The notes: generated from the letters alone by a model not told the origin. Positions 21,933-32,879 are shown, numbered from the stretch's first letter. The stretch is 64,000 nt of DNA from Zeus faber (GCA_960531495.1 OY482848.1:20666897-20730896); one strand, 5' to 3'. A program made the numbers and translations.

Positions 21933-22499
21933 ACAATTTTCAGCAAGTGAAGCCGGTGAGAACCTTACAGACAACAATTGGTACAATGCCCTCTGAGAAT
22001 TCATACATTAGGTCAGGGGGAAATTCTCCGGTGACATCAAAAGTATTAAAGCTCAGTAAATGGACACAGTGTGTTAGCACAATGGGTTAACATTGTGTAG
22101 TTAACCACAAGTCTGTTTCAACAGTTTATTGTTCTCATTGAATGCATTCAGATTATAGTTGTGCACATTTGAGGACCTACTATGCACATTGTCTTTGTTT
22201 ACATGTGCCTTTGAGTCAGGTTATGTAGTCATACAAAACCCGCACACCCGTCCACTCTTAAAACAGCATTTAAATCCAGCCAAGTTGATGGCAGATAAAT
22301 TGTCCGCTGAATGGTTGTCAGAGCGCCCCTCAGATGGTGAATTATTTCATTCACACAAATCACAAAAGCCTTTTGTGTATAGTTCTTTGAGGTCAAGAAT
22401 GAGAGGATGTAGAATTTCCCTCAGGGTGCACCTCTGTAAGAGATGGTGCCGTATAAAAAGACACAAGTGTATGTGCCCTAACTTACCTGTGCCTTGACC

Positions 22500-23740
22500 A
22501 CTCCTGAAGAAAAGCAATCTCAATGCAACAGTTATTGCTTACAATAGTTCCCATCTCCAACCTGCCATTCCTAAGCAAAATACTTGAAGAAACCGTTCGT
22601 GAAACCTTCGGCTTCACAATTATCTAACCTCAAACCGCCATTTGGACACTTATCAATTGGGTTTTCAACCTCACCGTAGCACAGAAACAGCACTTATAAA
22701 AGTTGTAAATGATCTGCACACAAACACTGAAAAACTATCTGTTCTTCTGCTCCTGGAACTCAGTGCTGCCTTCGACACTGTTGACCATCAGATTTTTTTA
22801 GCGTGATTACAAAAATGGGTTGGCCTATCTGGCCCGGTTCTAAACGGGTTCATAACCTACCTACAGGACAGGCAGTTCTTTGAGTCCATTGGAGATTTTG
22901 TGTCAAACAAAGTAGATATTATATGTGGAGTGCCCCAAGACCAATTCTGGGCCCATTATTGTTTAACCTCTATATGCTTCCACTGGCACATGTTATAAAG
23001 AAACACAAGAGAAATCACCATAACTATGCAGCTGATTAACAACTGTACATATCCCTTTCTCCTGATGACCTACTCCCCATACACTCCCTCACTCAGTGTA
23101 TTAATGATATTAATGCATGGATGTCACAGAACTTTTTACAACTGAACAAAGATAAATCAGAAATACTCATCTTTGGTGCAAAGGCTCAGAGACAGAAAAT
23201 TGCGGCTCATCTCAGTTCTCTGTCTCTGGAGAGCAAGAATGAAGCCAGAAATCTGGGTGTAATCATAGACGGCGATCTAAAATTTTAGTGCCATATCAAT
23301 CACATCACAAAATCAGCCTTCTATCATGTAAAAAACTTTTCAAAATTAAGAGGCTTCCTGTCAAAAGCAGACTCTGAAAAATTAATCCATGCATTCATAA
23401 CGAGTAGATTGGACTACTGTAATGGCCTATTCACTGGCCTCCTGAAATCAGCTGTGCAGCGGCTACAGTGAATCCAAAATGTGGCTGCACGCGTTCTAAC
23501 TGGGACAAAATGTTTTGAACACATCACACCTGTTCTTAGATCTCTACATTGGCTCCCAGTTAAAACTAGGGTTGATTTTAAGATTCTGCTACTTGTATAT
23601 AAAGCTAAAAATGGCCTTGCACCTCAGTATAAAAAAATAAATGCTAATTATGCACGAACCAGCAGGAACTCTCAGGTCCAGGGGCAATGGTTTTTTAACT
23701 ATCCCTCGTACCAACTCTAAAGCAGGGGAGGCTGCCTTCT
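22500..23740 (+). pseudogene. L2-type LINE reverse transcriptase remnant
   Basis: Frames interrupted by several stops and shifts show the ordered blocks SVLLLLELSAAFDTVDHQ (first catalytic Asp), FVSNKVDIICGVP, HNYAAD, WMSQNFLQLNKDKSEILIFG, NLGVIIDGDL, RLDYCNGLFTGLLKS, then ARVLTGTKCFEHITPVLRSL and HWLPV. The palm motif YADD reads YAAD (23025-23036) and is followed at once by a stop, so catalysis is lost twice over. An in-frame TGA also breaks the region at about 23469. Confidence 0.88.
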
Positions 23741-23856
23741 GTATCTATGCCCCAAGTAAATGGAACACCCTGCCTGAGGACCTGAGAGAGGCCCCCACAC
23801 TGAACACTTTTTAAACAGGTTAACAACCTTGCCGTTCACTACAGTCTATGACTGAC

Positions 23857-23860
<4 letters not shown>

Positions 23861-23892
<32 letters not shown>
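23861..23892 (+). repeat. (GT)16 microsatellite in the LINE 3' UTR
   Basis: Sixteen uninterrupted GT units. Confidence 0.97.
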
Positions 23893-23893
<1 letters not shown>

Positions 23894-24339
23894 TTCTCTA
23901 TGTTGTGAGATTTGGATGTGTGCTCTGTAGGCTGTGAGATCTGTTTATTCTGCACTGACTGTTCTTATGATTGCACAGACATTTTTTTATATTTTCTTTG
24001 ATTGTATTTCTTTGTAAAGCGCATTGTGCTGCCCTGGTATGAAATGCGCTTTATAAATAAAGTGTGACATGACTTGACTTGACTTGTTGTACTTTGGCTC
24101 TAGGTTTCCAATGGTAAAATAGAAGGTAGTGACTTTATGTACGGATTTTTTCGAACCTAATGGGTTCACGACTTCAAATTCTTCTGTGTATAAATGTATA
24201 CGCAGAATACTTGGATACCAAAAAAATGGACAGGCTTGAAAAAATATTACAAACCATGAAGTCTTCCAAAAGAGCACTTGGACTTTCTCACAGCTTCTTT
24301 GAAAATAATCAGAAATGTCCTCTTTCTCCAAATAAACCT

Positions 24340-25262
24340 TCAGAACATCAGGTGATCCTTAATCAGCCTCTCGAAGCACTTCATGACCGCCGAGGGGAGG
24401 GCCACCGGACGGTAGTCATTCAAGCAGGCTGGAGTGGCATTCATTGGCTTCACAGGGATGATGGTGGATCTTTTGAAGGGGGACAGGACCACTGACCCAG
24501 CCAAGGAGCTGTTGAATTTCCTAGTGAGCACCGGGGCTAGCAGGTTACCACACATCTTCAGTACGTATGGAGTTCACACGCATCAGAGCCCTCCTAACAT
24601 CATGCTTAGACACAGAGAGTGCACACTCATCCCCAGCGGTGTAACTCAAATTAGCTGGCAAGCTAGCGGTGTTGTTGCCAGCCTCAAACCGTGCATAAAA
24701 GAAGTTCAATTCATTGGCTAGGGAGGCGTCGACACTCGTTGCTGGGGAGGGTCTGCTCTTGTAGTTAGTGATAGTCTGCAGCCCCTGCCACAAGCATCTG
24801 GTGTCTCGTTTTTCCATCTGTAGCTCCATTGTGTCCCTGTATGTCCGTTTTGCATCCTTCACTGCCCTCCACAGTTTAGAGGATGCCGCTTTGTAATTGT
24901 CCATGTTGCCGCATACAAGACTGTCGTTACAAGCGGCCGTGCGAGCACTCAGTGCGCCGCGGATGGATTTATCGACCCATGGTTTCTTTCGGCATGAGAT
25001 GGTCAGGTGTTCAAGGTTCGGTGAGCTGGAGGGGGAGAGAGTCTTGATGTTGTTGGGGTTACACCAGCTGCTGTTGATCATGAGGCAGACGCCTCCACCC
25101 TTGGATTTCCCTGACTGACCCAACCCGTCTGCGCCTAACACGGAGAAGGACTCGGCTGGAAATATAGCGTGGTCTGGCACCAGCCATGTCTCCATCAAGC
25201 ACAGGACACAACAGTTTCTTGTGTCCCGTTGGAATGTAACCCTCGCCAAGGTCATCTGTCTA
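24340..25262 (-). pseudogene. APE-type LINE ORF2 remnant with internal deletion, inserted in copy B
   Basis: The 236-codon minus frame (25255-24545) begins in the APE endonuclease (LMETWLVPDHAIF, the Glu region; GKSKGGGVCLMINSSWC; NLEHLTISC). It jumps without a stop to the linker (KPWVDKSIRGALSARTAA, WQGLQTITNYKS, DASLANELNFFYARFEAGNN). The second half of the endonuclease, with its GD-N and SDH motifs, is therefore deleted. The next frame (24555-24340) holds RT fingers (PFKRSTIIPVKP, CLNDYRPVALPS, CFERLIKDH) and then ends at the copy B junction. The same family, better preserved, lies at 59160-60835. Confidence 0.87.
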
Positions 25263-25861
25263 ATTTTCCAGGGACTGGACTGACTCCACCAGATGCAGAT
25301 TCTCTTTGCTAAATTGTAACAGTTTGTATTCCGACTTCACATACTCAAGACAGAGTCAAAAACAGTTTCATTTAAAAGAAGATGGTCCAATTCCTCGTGG
25401 TCTTTTAGTCTGAATCCTGTCTGGTCCCGGTGGAATTTGATTATGTCAGCATAGTACTGTTGAAAAAACTGGAAAAAATTGAAGATTTTCAACAATTGTT
25501 TGCTGAGTAACTTTGGGGAGAAGATGATTCTCTTGTAGTTTTAAGATAAAAAGTGCCATGTGCTTCTGTAGCCCCGACAACAGGCAAACTGTTGTCATTG
25601 GCTGACTGCGAGTCCTCCTCAGTCTACATCGTCCACCTCATCCTCTTAATTTTCCTCTGAGAGATTTATGTTCTGAAGATGATTATCTATAGGCCTCCTA
25701 AGCAGTGCTTGAAGTGAGCCGGTACTCACCGGTATAAAGTACCATCACTTCTACGTTTTTCCTCTTTGGCGTACAGGGACTTTTTCTTGAGTATTTCTCA
25801 CAAATTGGTGCTCTATTATGCCCTTTCAAGTGGACAAATAAAGTGGACATATTCAAAGACA

Positions 25862-26234
25862 CCACATGACACCAAAGTGCGGATCACCCGGTGGTACCTG
25901 GCTCTCCAGCCCTTTAATTTCCGGGTGGTCCATAGACCCAGGGCCCAGATGGTGGTGGCAGACTTTCTCTCCCACTCCGGGGGCTGAGTGGATGTGGTGG
26001 ACCAAGGGCCGTGGTGGCCACGCAACTGCCCCAAGTTGGCATACAGTGCTTGTCAGCCGACCAGGTGTCACTGAAGCCGTCCTTCCTCCTATGCCCCGAC
26101 TTATTGTTAATATTATCGTTTTGGCCAGAGAGCCTTTCTGTTCCCATATAATAAATTAAAACTCACGTCATGTTGGCACACCAATGCCACAAAGACTGTC
26201 TCCCTCCTTAAACCCCTACCGGTTGGTAAAGACA
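25862..26234 (+). pseudogene. Gypsy RNase H fragment joined to an LTR-like end
   Basis: The frame reads VRITRWYLALQPFNFRVVHR, then AQMVVADFLSHSGG and a stop at 25985-25987. This is the end of Gypsy RNase H. The integrase that should follow is absent. Instead the stretch at 26186-26234 (gccacaaagactgtctccct ... cctaccggttggtaaagac) matches one at 62063-62118 and looks like the end of an LTR. I infer a large internal deletion. The preceding 25766-25861 is not clearly Gypsy. Confidence 0.75.
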
Positions 26235-27760
26235 CCCACACACACCATGATGAACAGATAGCATTTAGCAACAAATATTATTTCCATTTATAAAAGTCAG
26301 ACTTTGTACCCACCTTTAGTTGGTTGGAAATTATAACGGCAGGGTAACCAACTTTCATGACAGTTGACACTGAACTGTCCTCGCTCCTGCACATTCTGTG
26401 AAAACAGTGGCTGGCGTTCACATTCAAAACAGAGCAAGTTTGTTGTTGGTACTGGAGTATAATGCCGCATTCATGTTATGTGGGATCCACCGTAAATACG
26501 ACCTTGGGAACCTAACGATTGAATGTCAATAAAGCGCTAGTAGTTAAATGGTACTTTTCTGTGGGCTCCGCTTTTTCTCACTTTGCAGTAAACATAGCAC
26601 TGAATCACCGCTAATATGGGGTAGATAAGGTTAATAGTTGGTGCCAATCATGCATTTCCGAACATTTCCCCTCTACCAAAGTACATTTATTTGTTCTTCA
26701 AAAAATGCCGTTTCAAAAAAATCTCAGCAAAGTCATTTTAAATCACCCAGTGCTAAGGCCGGGCAGAAAAACACGCTTGTTTTTAAGAGGAAGGAATTCT
26801 GACAAATAGTTTGATCGAATGAGCATTTTTCAGCTGTATGTTTGCGTAACAAAAAATATTTATTTACTATTTGTTTTTTATAAACAAAAAATGACTGATA
26901 TGACACTGCTTTTATGTACAAATATCAAACTTGGTTCCTGTTTCCTTAAATAGGTCTGGTGTCCTGAGGGGCCTTTACCTCACTCTCAAAACTCATTAAA
27001 TATACATTCATCACCCCACCGTCACTTTAAAAGCCCAATCAAAAACTGTTAGATCCCTTGTTTCTATTTCTTGATATCAATATGGTCAGTTAAATAATGC
27101 TTGTCTTGTGCTAAAAAGTCTTTAAAGCATTATTGAGCAACGTCCCTGCTCCTCCAGTGGATTCCTTCATAGATCCCACAGTGAGATTATTTAAACTGCA
27201 TAAAAAATGACCTATATTTGTTTGCTCAGCAGAGTGTGTTTCTGTAGAATATAAAATGTCCGTTACAATGGTCAGACAGAATTTTCGCCAGATATCGAAC
27301 AGAGCTTCAGCCAAATCTCATTTATTGAATGTCATTGTGTTTTGTTTGTTTGTGTGTTTGTTTGTTTTAATTTGTTTACTTATTTGTATATATATTTTTT
27401 TTATGTGACATGACTTACATTTGTTTCCATCCATTCCTAATGGAGAATTTAGAATTTCTATATGAACAATTAGCTTGAAATAGATGTTTAGGTAGTGCTT
27501 AATTTAGATTAAATAGATTCTAATATGTTTACAGGTGCTTTATATAGAATGTCTCGACAACTAAATATCCTTGTTTCTCAAAGAGAAAATATGTCAATAA
27601 AAAATATACTGTAACCAGACAATACTTGGTAGAAATATGCTGGCACTGTATTTATCCCCATAGGACAGGAAACCGCTTGAGAAAAAATAGATCTGGTCGA
27701 AAATGTACTTACTTACTTACTTAGAGCACACTTCGGAATCGAGCCGGTCGTTTTCAATAT
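26235..27760. other. No gene recognised; AT-rich
   Basis: Short frames only. An (ACTT)n patch lies at 27708-27723. Nothing else seen. Confidence 0.55.
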
Positions 27761-27900
27761 ACAGGTACTCCCCACTTTACGACCTACCTGTTTAATGACC
27801 ATTCAGACTTACGACCAGCCCTCCGACCAGTCGGTATTGTACTGCTGCAATGAATTCTCCCAACATCTGTCCAGGAATAATGTAAATGAATGAAGTGATA
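27761..27900 (+). mobile_element. pogo/Tigger-like terminal fragment, copy 1
   Basis: acaggtactccccactttac, then gacctacctgttta, then gacttacgaccagccctccg. The repeated CTTACGAC pattern is typical of pogo/Tigger ends. A second copy in the same orientation starts at 28167. Confidence 0.55.
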
Positions 27901-28039
27901 TGCATGTTTCAAACTGCCTTTTCAACTTCTTCAGCGTTTCAGCTTTTTCTTTTACAGCAGTCAAGCCTCTCTGCGTCTCTATTGGTTTATTGTGGCAATG
28001 GCATTGTTTAACCTCTTCTGATCAAAGGCCCATTTTTCT

Positions 28040-28165
28040 CTTATTTAACACGGGTCCACTGTGCGATCCGCGGGAGCCATCTCAAGCATAATACGGTATA
28101 ATTACAGTATTATAAGTAGTATTTTGTAATTTTCCGCTGAAAGATGATTTCATGATTAAATGCAG
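28040..28165 (+). repeat. Dispersed repeat, pair with 39218-39345
   Basis: Both copies share ctcttatt-aacacgggtcc, aagcataatacggtataatt and ttttgtaattttccg-tgaaag. It lies between the two pogo-like ends and may be internal sequence of that element. Function unknown. Confidence 0.8.
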
Positions 28166-28166
28166 T

Positions 28167-28265
28167 ACAGGTGCTCCTCACTTAACAACCTACCTGTTTA
28201 TTGACCATTTGGACTTACGACCAGCTCTCCAACCAGTGTGTATTCTACGCTGAGTACAATACCGC
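28167..28265 (+). mobile_element. pogo/Tigger-like terminal fragment, copy 2
   Basis: acaggtgctcctcacttaac, cctacctgttta, gacttacgaccagctctcc. Same order as copy 1 at 27761, with about 80 percent similarity by eye. Confidence 0.55.
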
Positions 28266-28365
28266 GGCGTGTGCGCTGTGCTGCTAGGCTATTTATACTA
28301 TTTATATTATATATACACTATACACTAGTATTCGTCGGAGACCCCGTCCATCTCCACGTCTTCCG

Positions 28366-29762
28366 CTAAATGGGCCACGTGATCCTCATCGGAGTAGTTG
28401 GAGACCCCGTCCATGGACGGATGATGCCCGCCGCCAGGGCATCGTTAATATAGGTGTCCATGGCCTCTCTCTCCGGGCCGGACAGGGAGTACAGGCGGCC
28501 TCTGGGGGGGGTGGAGCCTGGCTGGAGGTCGATGGCAATATCGTATGGCCTGTGCGGGGGAAGGGATGTCGCCTTGGCCTTGCTGAAGACCTCCCTGAAG
28601 TCGAGGTACTCGGCGGGGACCCCCAACATGTCGGGTGCAGAGCTGGAGTTGTTGGGTGGCTGAGGTGCTGCAGCTTGCTTCAGGCAGACCTGATGGCACG
28701 CAGGACTCCATCCCAGAATAGCCCCTGTGGTCCAGTCGAGGTGTGGGTTGTGAGGCTGGAGCCAGGGGAACCCCAGGAGGAGAGGGTGACGAGGTGAGTG
28801 CAGGATGCAGAACTGTATCGTCTCGTGGTGGTTGCTGGACAGGAGCATGCGGATGGGCACTGTCTGATGTCCCCAGGAGAGGAGAACTCGACTAACAGGA
28901 GAACTCGACTAACACCCAGCTGCCGTGCTAGGTTATCGTCGATGATGTTAACATCGGAACCAGAGTCAATAAGTATGGCGAGGGAATATGAGCCTTGGGG
29001 CAGGAGCAGCCGAGCCTGGCAGAGGGGGCGTAGGTTGGAGGGGGATTTGGAGGTGTGGCTCACCAGGACCTCCTCCCTCACTGGCGAGTCCGGCCCTTTT
29101 ACCGGACACCCGGAAATGTAGTGTCCAGCTAGACCGCAGTAGAGGCAAAGGTTTCCCACCCGGCGTCTCTCCTTCTCCTCTGGGGTGAGGCTGGACCGGC
29201 CAACCCGCATGGGAGAGGCCTCACTCGTGGGTTGATGGGCCGGAAGAGCTGGTGGCCCGGAGGAACATGGAAGACGGGTTGCTGGGCGGCGCTCCACTTG
29301 CCTCTGACGCCTCTCTCGCTGGCGGGCCTGGATGCGTCGGTCGATACGGGAAGCAAGCTCAATGATGCCATCGAGAGACGTGGGCAGGTCGTGGGAAACT
29401 AGCTCATCCTTCACGTACTCTGCTAATCCCATCAGGAACGCGTCAATCTGGGCTGCCGGGTTCCACTCGCTCAGTCGAGCCTGGGTGCGGAAGTCCGTCG
29501 CGTAATCGACCACGGAGTGGGACCCTTGACTGAGACCCAGGAGACCACCAGCAGCATCGGGACTTCGCGATGTCACCCCGAACACCTTGCGAAGCTCGGT
29601 GGCGAAGGCGTGGAAGGAGGAGCAGGCTTGTGTGCGTCGTTCCCACTCGGCCGTTACCCATAGCCGAGCGCGGCCCGTCAGGTGATTTACGGTGAAAGTA
29701 GGAAAGTAGAAGAAGGCGGAGATCATGACAGAGACAAAACAATCAGTTTCATTTCCCAGCAA
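28366..29762 (-). pseudogene. Gypsy (Sushi-like) retrotransposon gag-protease and start of RT
   Basis: Minus frame 29762-28680 (360 codons) carries a retrotransposon Gag domain (LTGRARLWVTAEWE, SQGSHSVVDYATDFRTQA, EYVKDELV; residues about 25-150), a CCHC zinc knuckle CLYCGLAGHYISGC (residues 206-219) and a retropepsin active site LIDSGSDVN (DSG at 266-268). The RT leader follows in another frame (28860-28366; [42 protein letters not shown]). The shift coincides with a perfect 17-bp tandem duplication (28880-28913). RT ends abruptly at about 28410. Gag resembles Sushi-type chromoviruses, the group behind mammalian RTL/PNMA genes. No full LTR pair is attached. Confidence 0.92.
28880..28913. repeat. 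Perfect 17-bp tandem duplication within the Gypsy protease
   Basis: aggagaactcgactaac occurs at 28880-28896 and again at 28897-28913. Seventeen bases is not a multiple of three, so it shifts the reading frame between protease and RT leader. Confidence 0.95.
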
Positions 29763-30227
29763 ACAATTACCTATTCAATATGGATGGAATTTGTATTTCT
29801 TTTTTTTTTTGTCATCCTTTCATTTGTTTGTTTATTTTTTACACATGAAATATGTATTTCACAAATATGCATTGATTTTATACTGTAAAATGTATTTTTT
29901 TTCTTTCCACGGATGTCAGGGAATGAGAATCCTGTTTTGAGTAAAGAGGTATAATGCAGCCGTTATGTATTATGAGGACATTAAAATTCCTTTTTCAGAA
30001 GAGACAAACACCAGTATTTGACTTAATGTCTTTCAACATGAATGAGATAGCACTCGTAGTATGTTTGTCCTTGGGATTCAAAACACTAAGAATAACATTT
30101 TCAGCTTTACCTTAGCCCGGGAAGCATTTACTTACATTTGTGCATAATAAATCTTTTTGATTGTTGGTATTTGCTCTGTATATTTACTTATTCAGGCTAT
30201 ATCTTCATAATAGGTTTTAAATGTTAC
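29763..30227. other. No gene recognised; AT-rich
   Basis: AT-rich sequence between the Gypsy gag start and the solo LTR, with no LTR or primer-binding site recognised. Ends with the left copy of the target duplication gttac (30223-30227). Confidence 0.6.
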
Positions 30228-30486
30228 TGTGGGAGTTCCGCCTGCCACACATCACCCAAGTGGTGTTTTCAGCGCCCTCTGGCACGTAGACACAAATGAC
30301 GATCGGTTGTAGACACCAGTTTATTGTAGTGAGGCGGCTAGGTGGAATTAGCCAGGAGAAGATGGAACATGTCATGACGGGGCCCCTCCCCTGAATGTGT
30401 GTGGATGGGGTTTTTAAACCTGCCCCTCCTGCCCAACCAACAAGCGTCAGGTGCGGCTGCCCAAACCCTCCCATTCACACACCACA
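30228..30486 (-). mobile_element. Solo LTR (259 bp) with perfect 5-bp target duplication
   Basis: It begins tgtgggagttccgcc and ends cattcacacaccaca on the plus strand (TG...CA). The pentamer gttac lies immediately on both sides (30223-30227 and 30487-30491), the duplication length usual for LTR retrotransposons. On the minus strand a TTTAAAAA TATA-like box is followed by caataaactgg as poly(A) signal, so transcription would run on minus. No internal sequence remains, so the two LTRs of one insertion probably recombined. A related LTR lies at 20032-20253. Confidence 0.9.
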
Positions 30487-30538
30487 GTTACCTATTTAAT
30501 TTGTTCAGAGTGAAGCATTGTAATTGGAACTAGATTAA

Positions 30539-30637
30539 AGGAAGGAAGGACGGAAGGAAGGAAGGAAGAAAGGAAGGAAGGAAGGAAGGAACGAAGGAAT
30601 GAAGGAACGAACGAAGGAACGAACGATTGAATGAACG
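30539..30637 (+). repeat. Imperfect (GGAA)n tetranucleotide repeat
   Basis: GGAA units with cgaa and tgaa variants increasing towards the right end. GGAA is also the ETS core, though no function is implied. Confidence 0.95.
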
Positions 30638-31339
30638 GATATTATAGATGGACAGATTATAAAATGAAACACCAGAAACTGAGGAAAAAGAGTCAAGTTA
30701 AGTTTCAATTTCACGTTTTCTCCTTGAATTCATTTCAGCTCACTTAATCATTCCTTCATGTTTCTTTAAATTCTTAAAATCAAACACAGCATTAGATATG
30801 TTTTTTACTTGTTCTAACAGGACTAGTTATTCTTCGACTTCTTCATTCTTTATTTCCAACGCCCCATAGCTCTTCTTGCTGCCTTGTTTCTTCTGGTGAC
30901 GGACGTGAGGGTGATTGACACCATTCGGGTGCTCTCCCACTCCCTCTCCTCACATGTGGAGAGGAATTAAAAGGGAAAAGGGGACTTTTGGGGAGATTAG
31001 ACCCAAATGTCAGAAATATGCAAAGACTTGAATTCCTCCTTGGTTAGTTTGAAAATGTGTTCTGTGCCTTCCTCTTCCTCTTTTTGATACGCGTTCAGAA
31101 TCACAATCTGTTTATTAAGCCAAGTACATTATTATAGAGAAGGAATTTCTCTTGTTAACAGTTTAGTCTCAGTACCATAAAAGAAAACAAAAATATACAA
31201 AATATACAGAATGTTAAAAGGATGCACCAAATACAGATAGATTAGGCTATATATCAATATAAATCAAATATGATTATTATATGATAAATATAGTGGGTAT
31301 TTCTGTATATGATGAATAATAGTATACATTAGTATGGAT
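30638..31339. other. No gene recognised
   Basis: Nothing recognised. AT-rich from 31100 onwards. Confidence 0.55.
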
Positions 31340-31692
31340 GCGGATTATAATGATAGGTTAGTCTAACTTATTACAATGTTTTTACAGTGGTATAAGATTT
31401 GTGTTATTATATGTCTAACTAAATACATTGTTATTGCATTGTTATAACATTACAGTGTTATTACATTGGTATATCATTAGTGTTATTATATGTCTAACTT
31501 ACTACAATGTTATTACAGTGTTACACCATTGCAGTAACATTACAGTGTTATTTCAGTGTTATAAGTCTAACTTATTACAGTGTTAGTAAAATGTTATACC
31601 ATTACAGTGTTATCAAAGTGTTATAGCAGTACAGTGTTTATTCCAGTGTTATTAGATTGTCATTAGTCTAAATTATTACGGTGTTATTACAA
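31340..31692 (+). repeat. Degenerate AT-rich tandem repeat built on ACAGTGTTAT units
   Basis: The phrase gtctaact-a-tacaatg recurs at 31361, 31413, 31492, 31565 and 31666. Between these are many variants of acagtgttat and acattgttat. Spacing varies from about 50 to 100 bases, so the higher-order unit has decayed. Confidence 0.8.
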
Positions 31693-32242
31693 TATATTAT
31701 ATGCACAGTTTATTTCACGGTTTGTGTATCAACAATGCTGATTTATACAGTTTCAGAGTATGCAGTGACATGTACATTTATTAATTTAGCAGACTGTTCC
31801 GTCCAAAGGGACTTGCATGAGAGGCTAGAAACAATCAAAGCATACATTGACCATAGGAGAAATCTCAAATTGAAGTGCCTGAGCACCTGTTTCTAAATTC
31901 AACCTTAACATTTTTTTACATGAAGATTTTTTTCTGACGATTTTAATCAAATATAATAATTGAATCTTGTGTATTTCATTAAATGTGTAATGTAATCTGT
32001 GTCTTTTAATGCTACTAATGTACATTACAAGTTCAGCTAGTCATAAATACCTTCTCGGTCCTTGAATAGCATGGTTATCTGTAGCTCTTGTTATGAGCGA
32101 TAAATACCACTCAAGAGTAATTCCTTTTAGGAGAACTTGCAGCCAGATCTATGAAGAATTTAGCATCTAAGTAACTTATTGACCCCTGCTAACCCCAATA
32201 ACAAATATTTCTATGTGCATTACCCCAGTGTGTATAAATAAA
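31693..32242. other. No gene recognised
   Basis: AT-rich. A 71-codon frame has no recognisable motif. Confidence 0.55.

Positions 32243-32340
<98 letters not shown>
32243..32340 (+). repeat. (GT)n microsatellite
   Basis: Close to 100 bases of GT with one early gc. Confidence 0.97.
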
Positions 32341-32341
<1 letters not shown>

Positions 32342-32879
32342 ACTTAATAAAGCGGCACGGCAGTGCTGACCTTGTGAAGGTGTTAATGATTGGCTGTCTC
32401 CTGGCTGGAGAGTTGTTTGTGCCGCACTGGGTCCTCTGGTGTCAGCCGCTGACAGATCATCTTGAATCATAATGCCTCCCAACATAAAATAAAAAACACT
32501 TTGTAATATCCTTCGCCGTATCAATCATCAGGAGACCTATTAGTATGAAAGACTCTCTTTCGATGCGGCACGGGGTTGTCTGGGGCACGTTGAAAAGGGC
32601 CAAAGTTTAAACTTAGAACTGATTTCATTAATTGAAGTTTAAGTTTAAATTCCCACGTTGTTTGAGTGCGAGGTTTCCTATCGCAGGGACTGCGATCTAT
32701 GACTCATGAGACTGATTGTAGAATCACGTAATCCAATCGAAAGGCTCTTTATTCATGCCTGAAAGGCTTTGTGATGATGCGCACTTCCGTCCGGCCCCCA
32801 CGGAGACACTATATATTGCCACTTCCACTTCCTCCTATTTTCTTACTTTGCATAAGATGAATCCACAATGAGATACTCA
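32341..32879. other. No gene recognised
   Basis: Unique sequence with no motif recognised. Confidence 0.5.

Larger units (their letters stand above)
22490..24085 (+). mobile_element. L2-type LINE, 5'-truncated, inserted in copy B
   Basis: The element begins within reverse transcriptase (near tcctgaagaaaagcaatctc) and runs through the RT, the post-RT region, a 3' UTR with (GT)16 and the conserved 3' end gaaatgcgctttataaataa, with a (TGACT)n-like tail. Copy A, which lacks the insertion, aligns to both flanks and so shows the empty site. The same family recurs at 41650-43621. Confidence 0.9.
21933..25760 (-). pseudogene. Copy B of the multi-exon transposon-like family, split by two LINEs
   Basis: Read on the minus strand the pieces are collinear. 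At about 25600-25265 are MALFILKLQENHLLPKVTQQ, QYYADIIKFHRDQTGF, LDHLLLNETVFDSVL and KENLHLVESVQSLEN (one frameshift). Then a LINE (25262-24340). At 24331-24085 are VLFWKTSWFVIFFQACPFF, LYTEEFEVVNPLGSKKS, VTTFYFTIGNLEPKYN. Then an L2 LINE (24085-22490). At 22490-21933 are LIRHHLLQRCTLREILHPLI, SADNLSA and GRVCGFCMTT. The order agrees with a family of uncharacterised multi-copy teleost proteins that I recall, with NPLG and SADNL-H landmarks. The downstream half is over 90 percent alike to copy A. Biochemical role unknown. Confidence 0.6.

Noticed and set aside
29763-30486. Solo LTR taken as the 5' LTR of the Gypsy gag copy
   Set aside because: The LTR has its own perfect target duplication on both sides, so it is an independent insertion. 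The DNA between has no primer-binding site.
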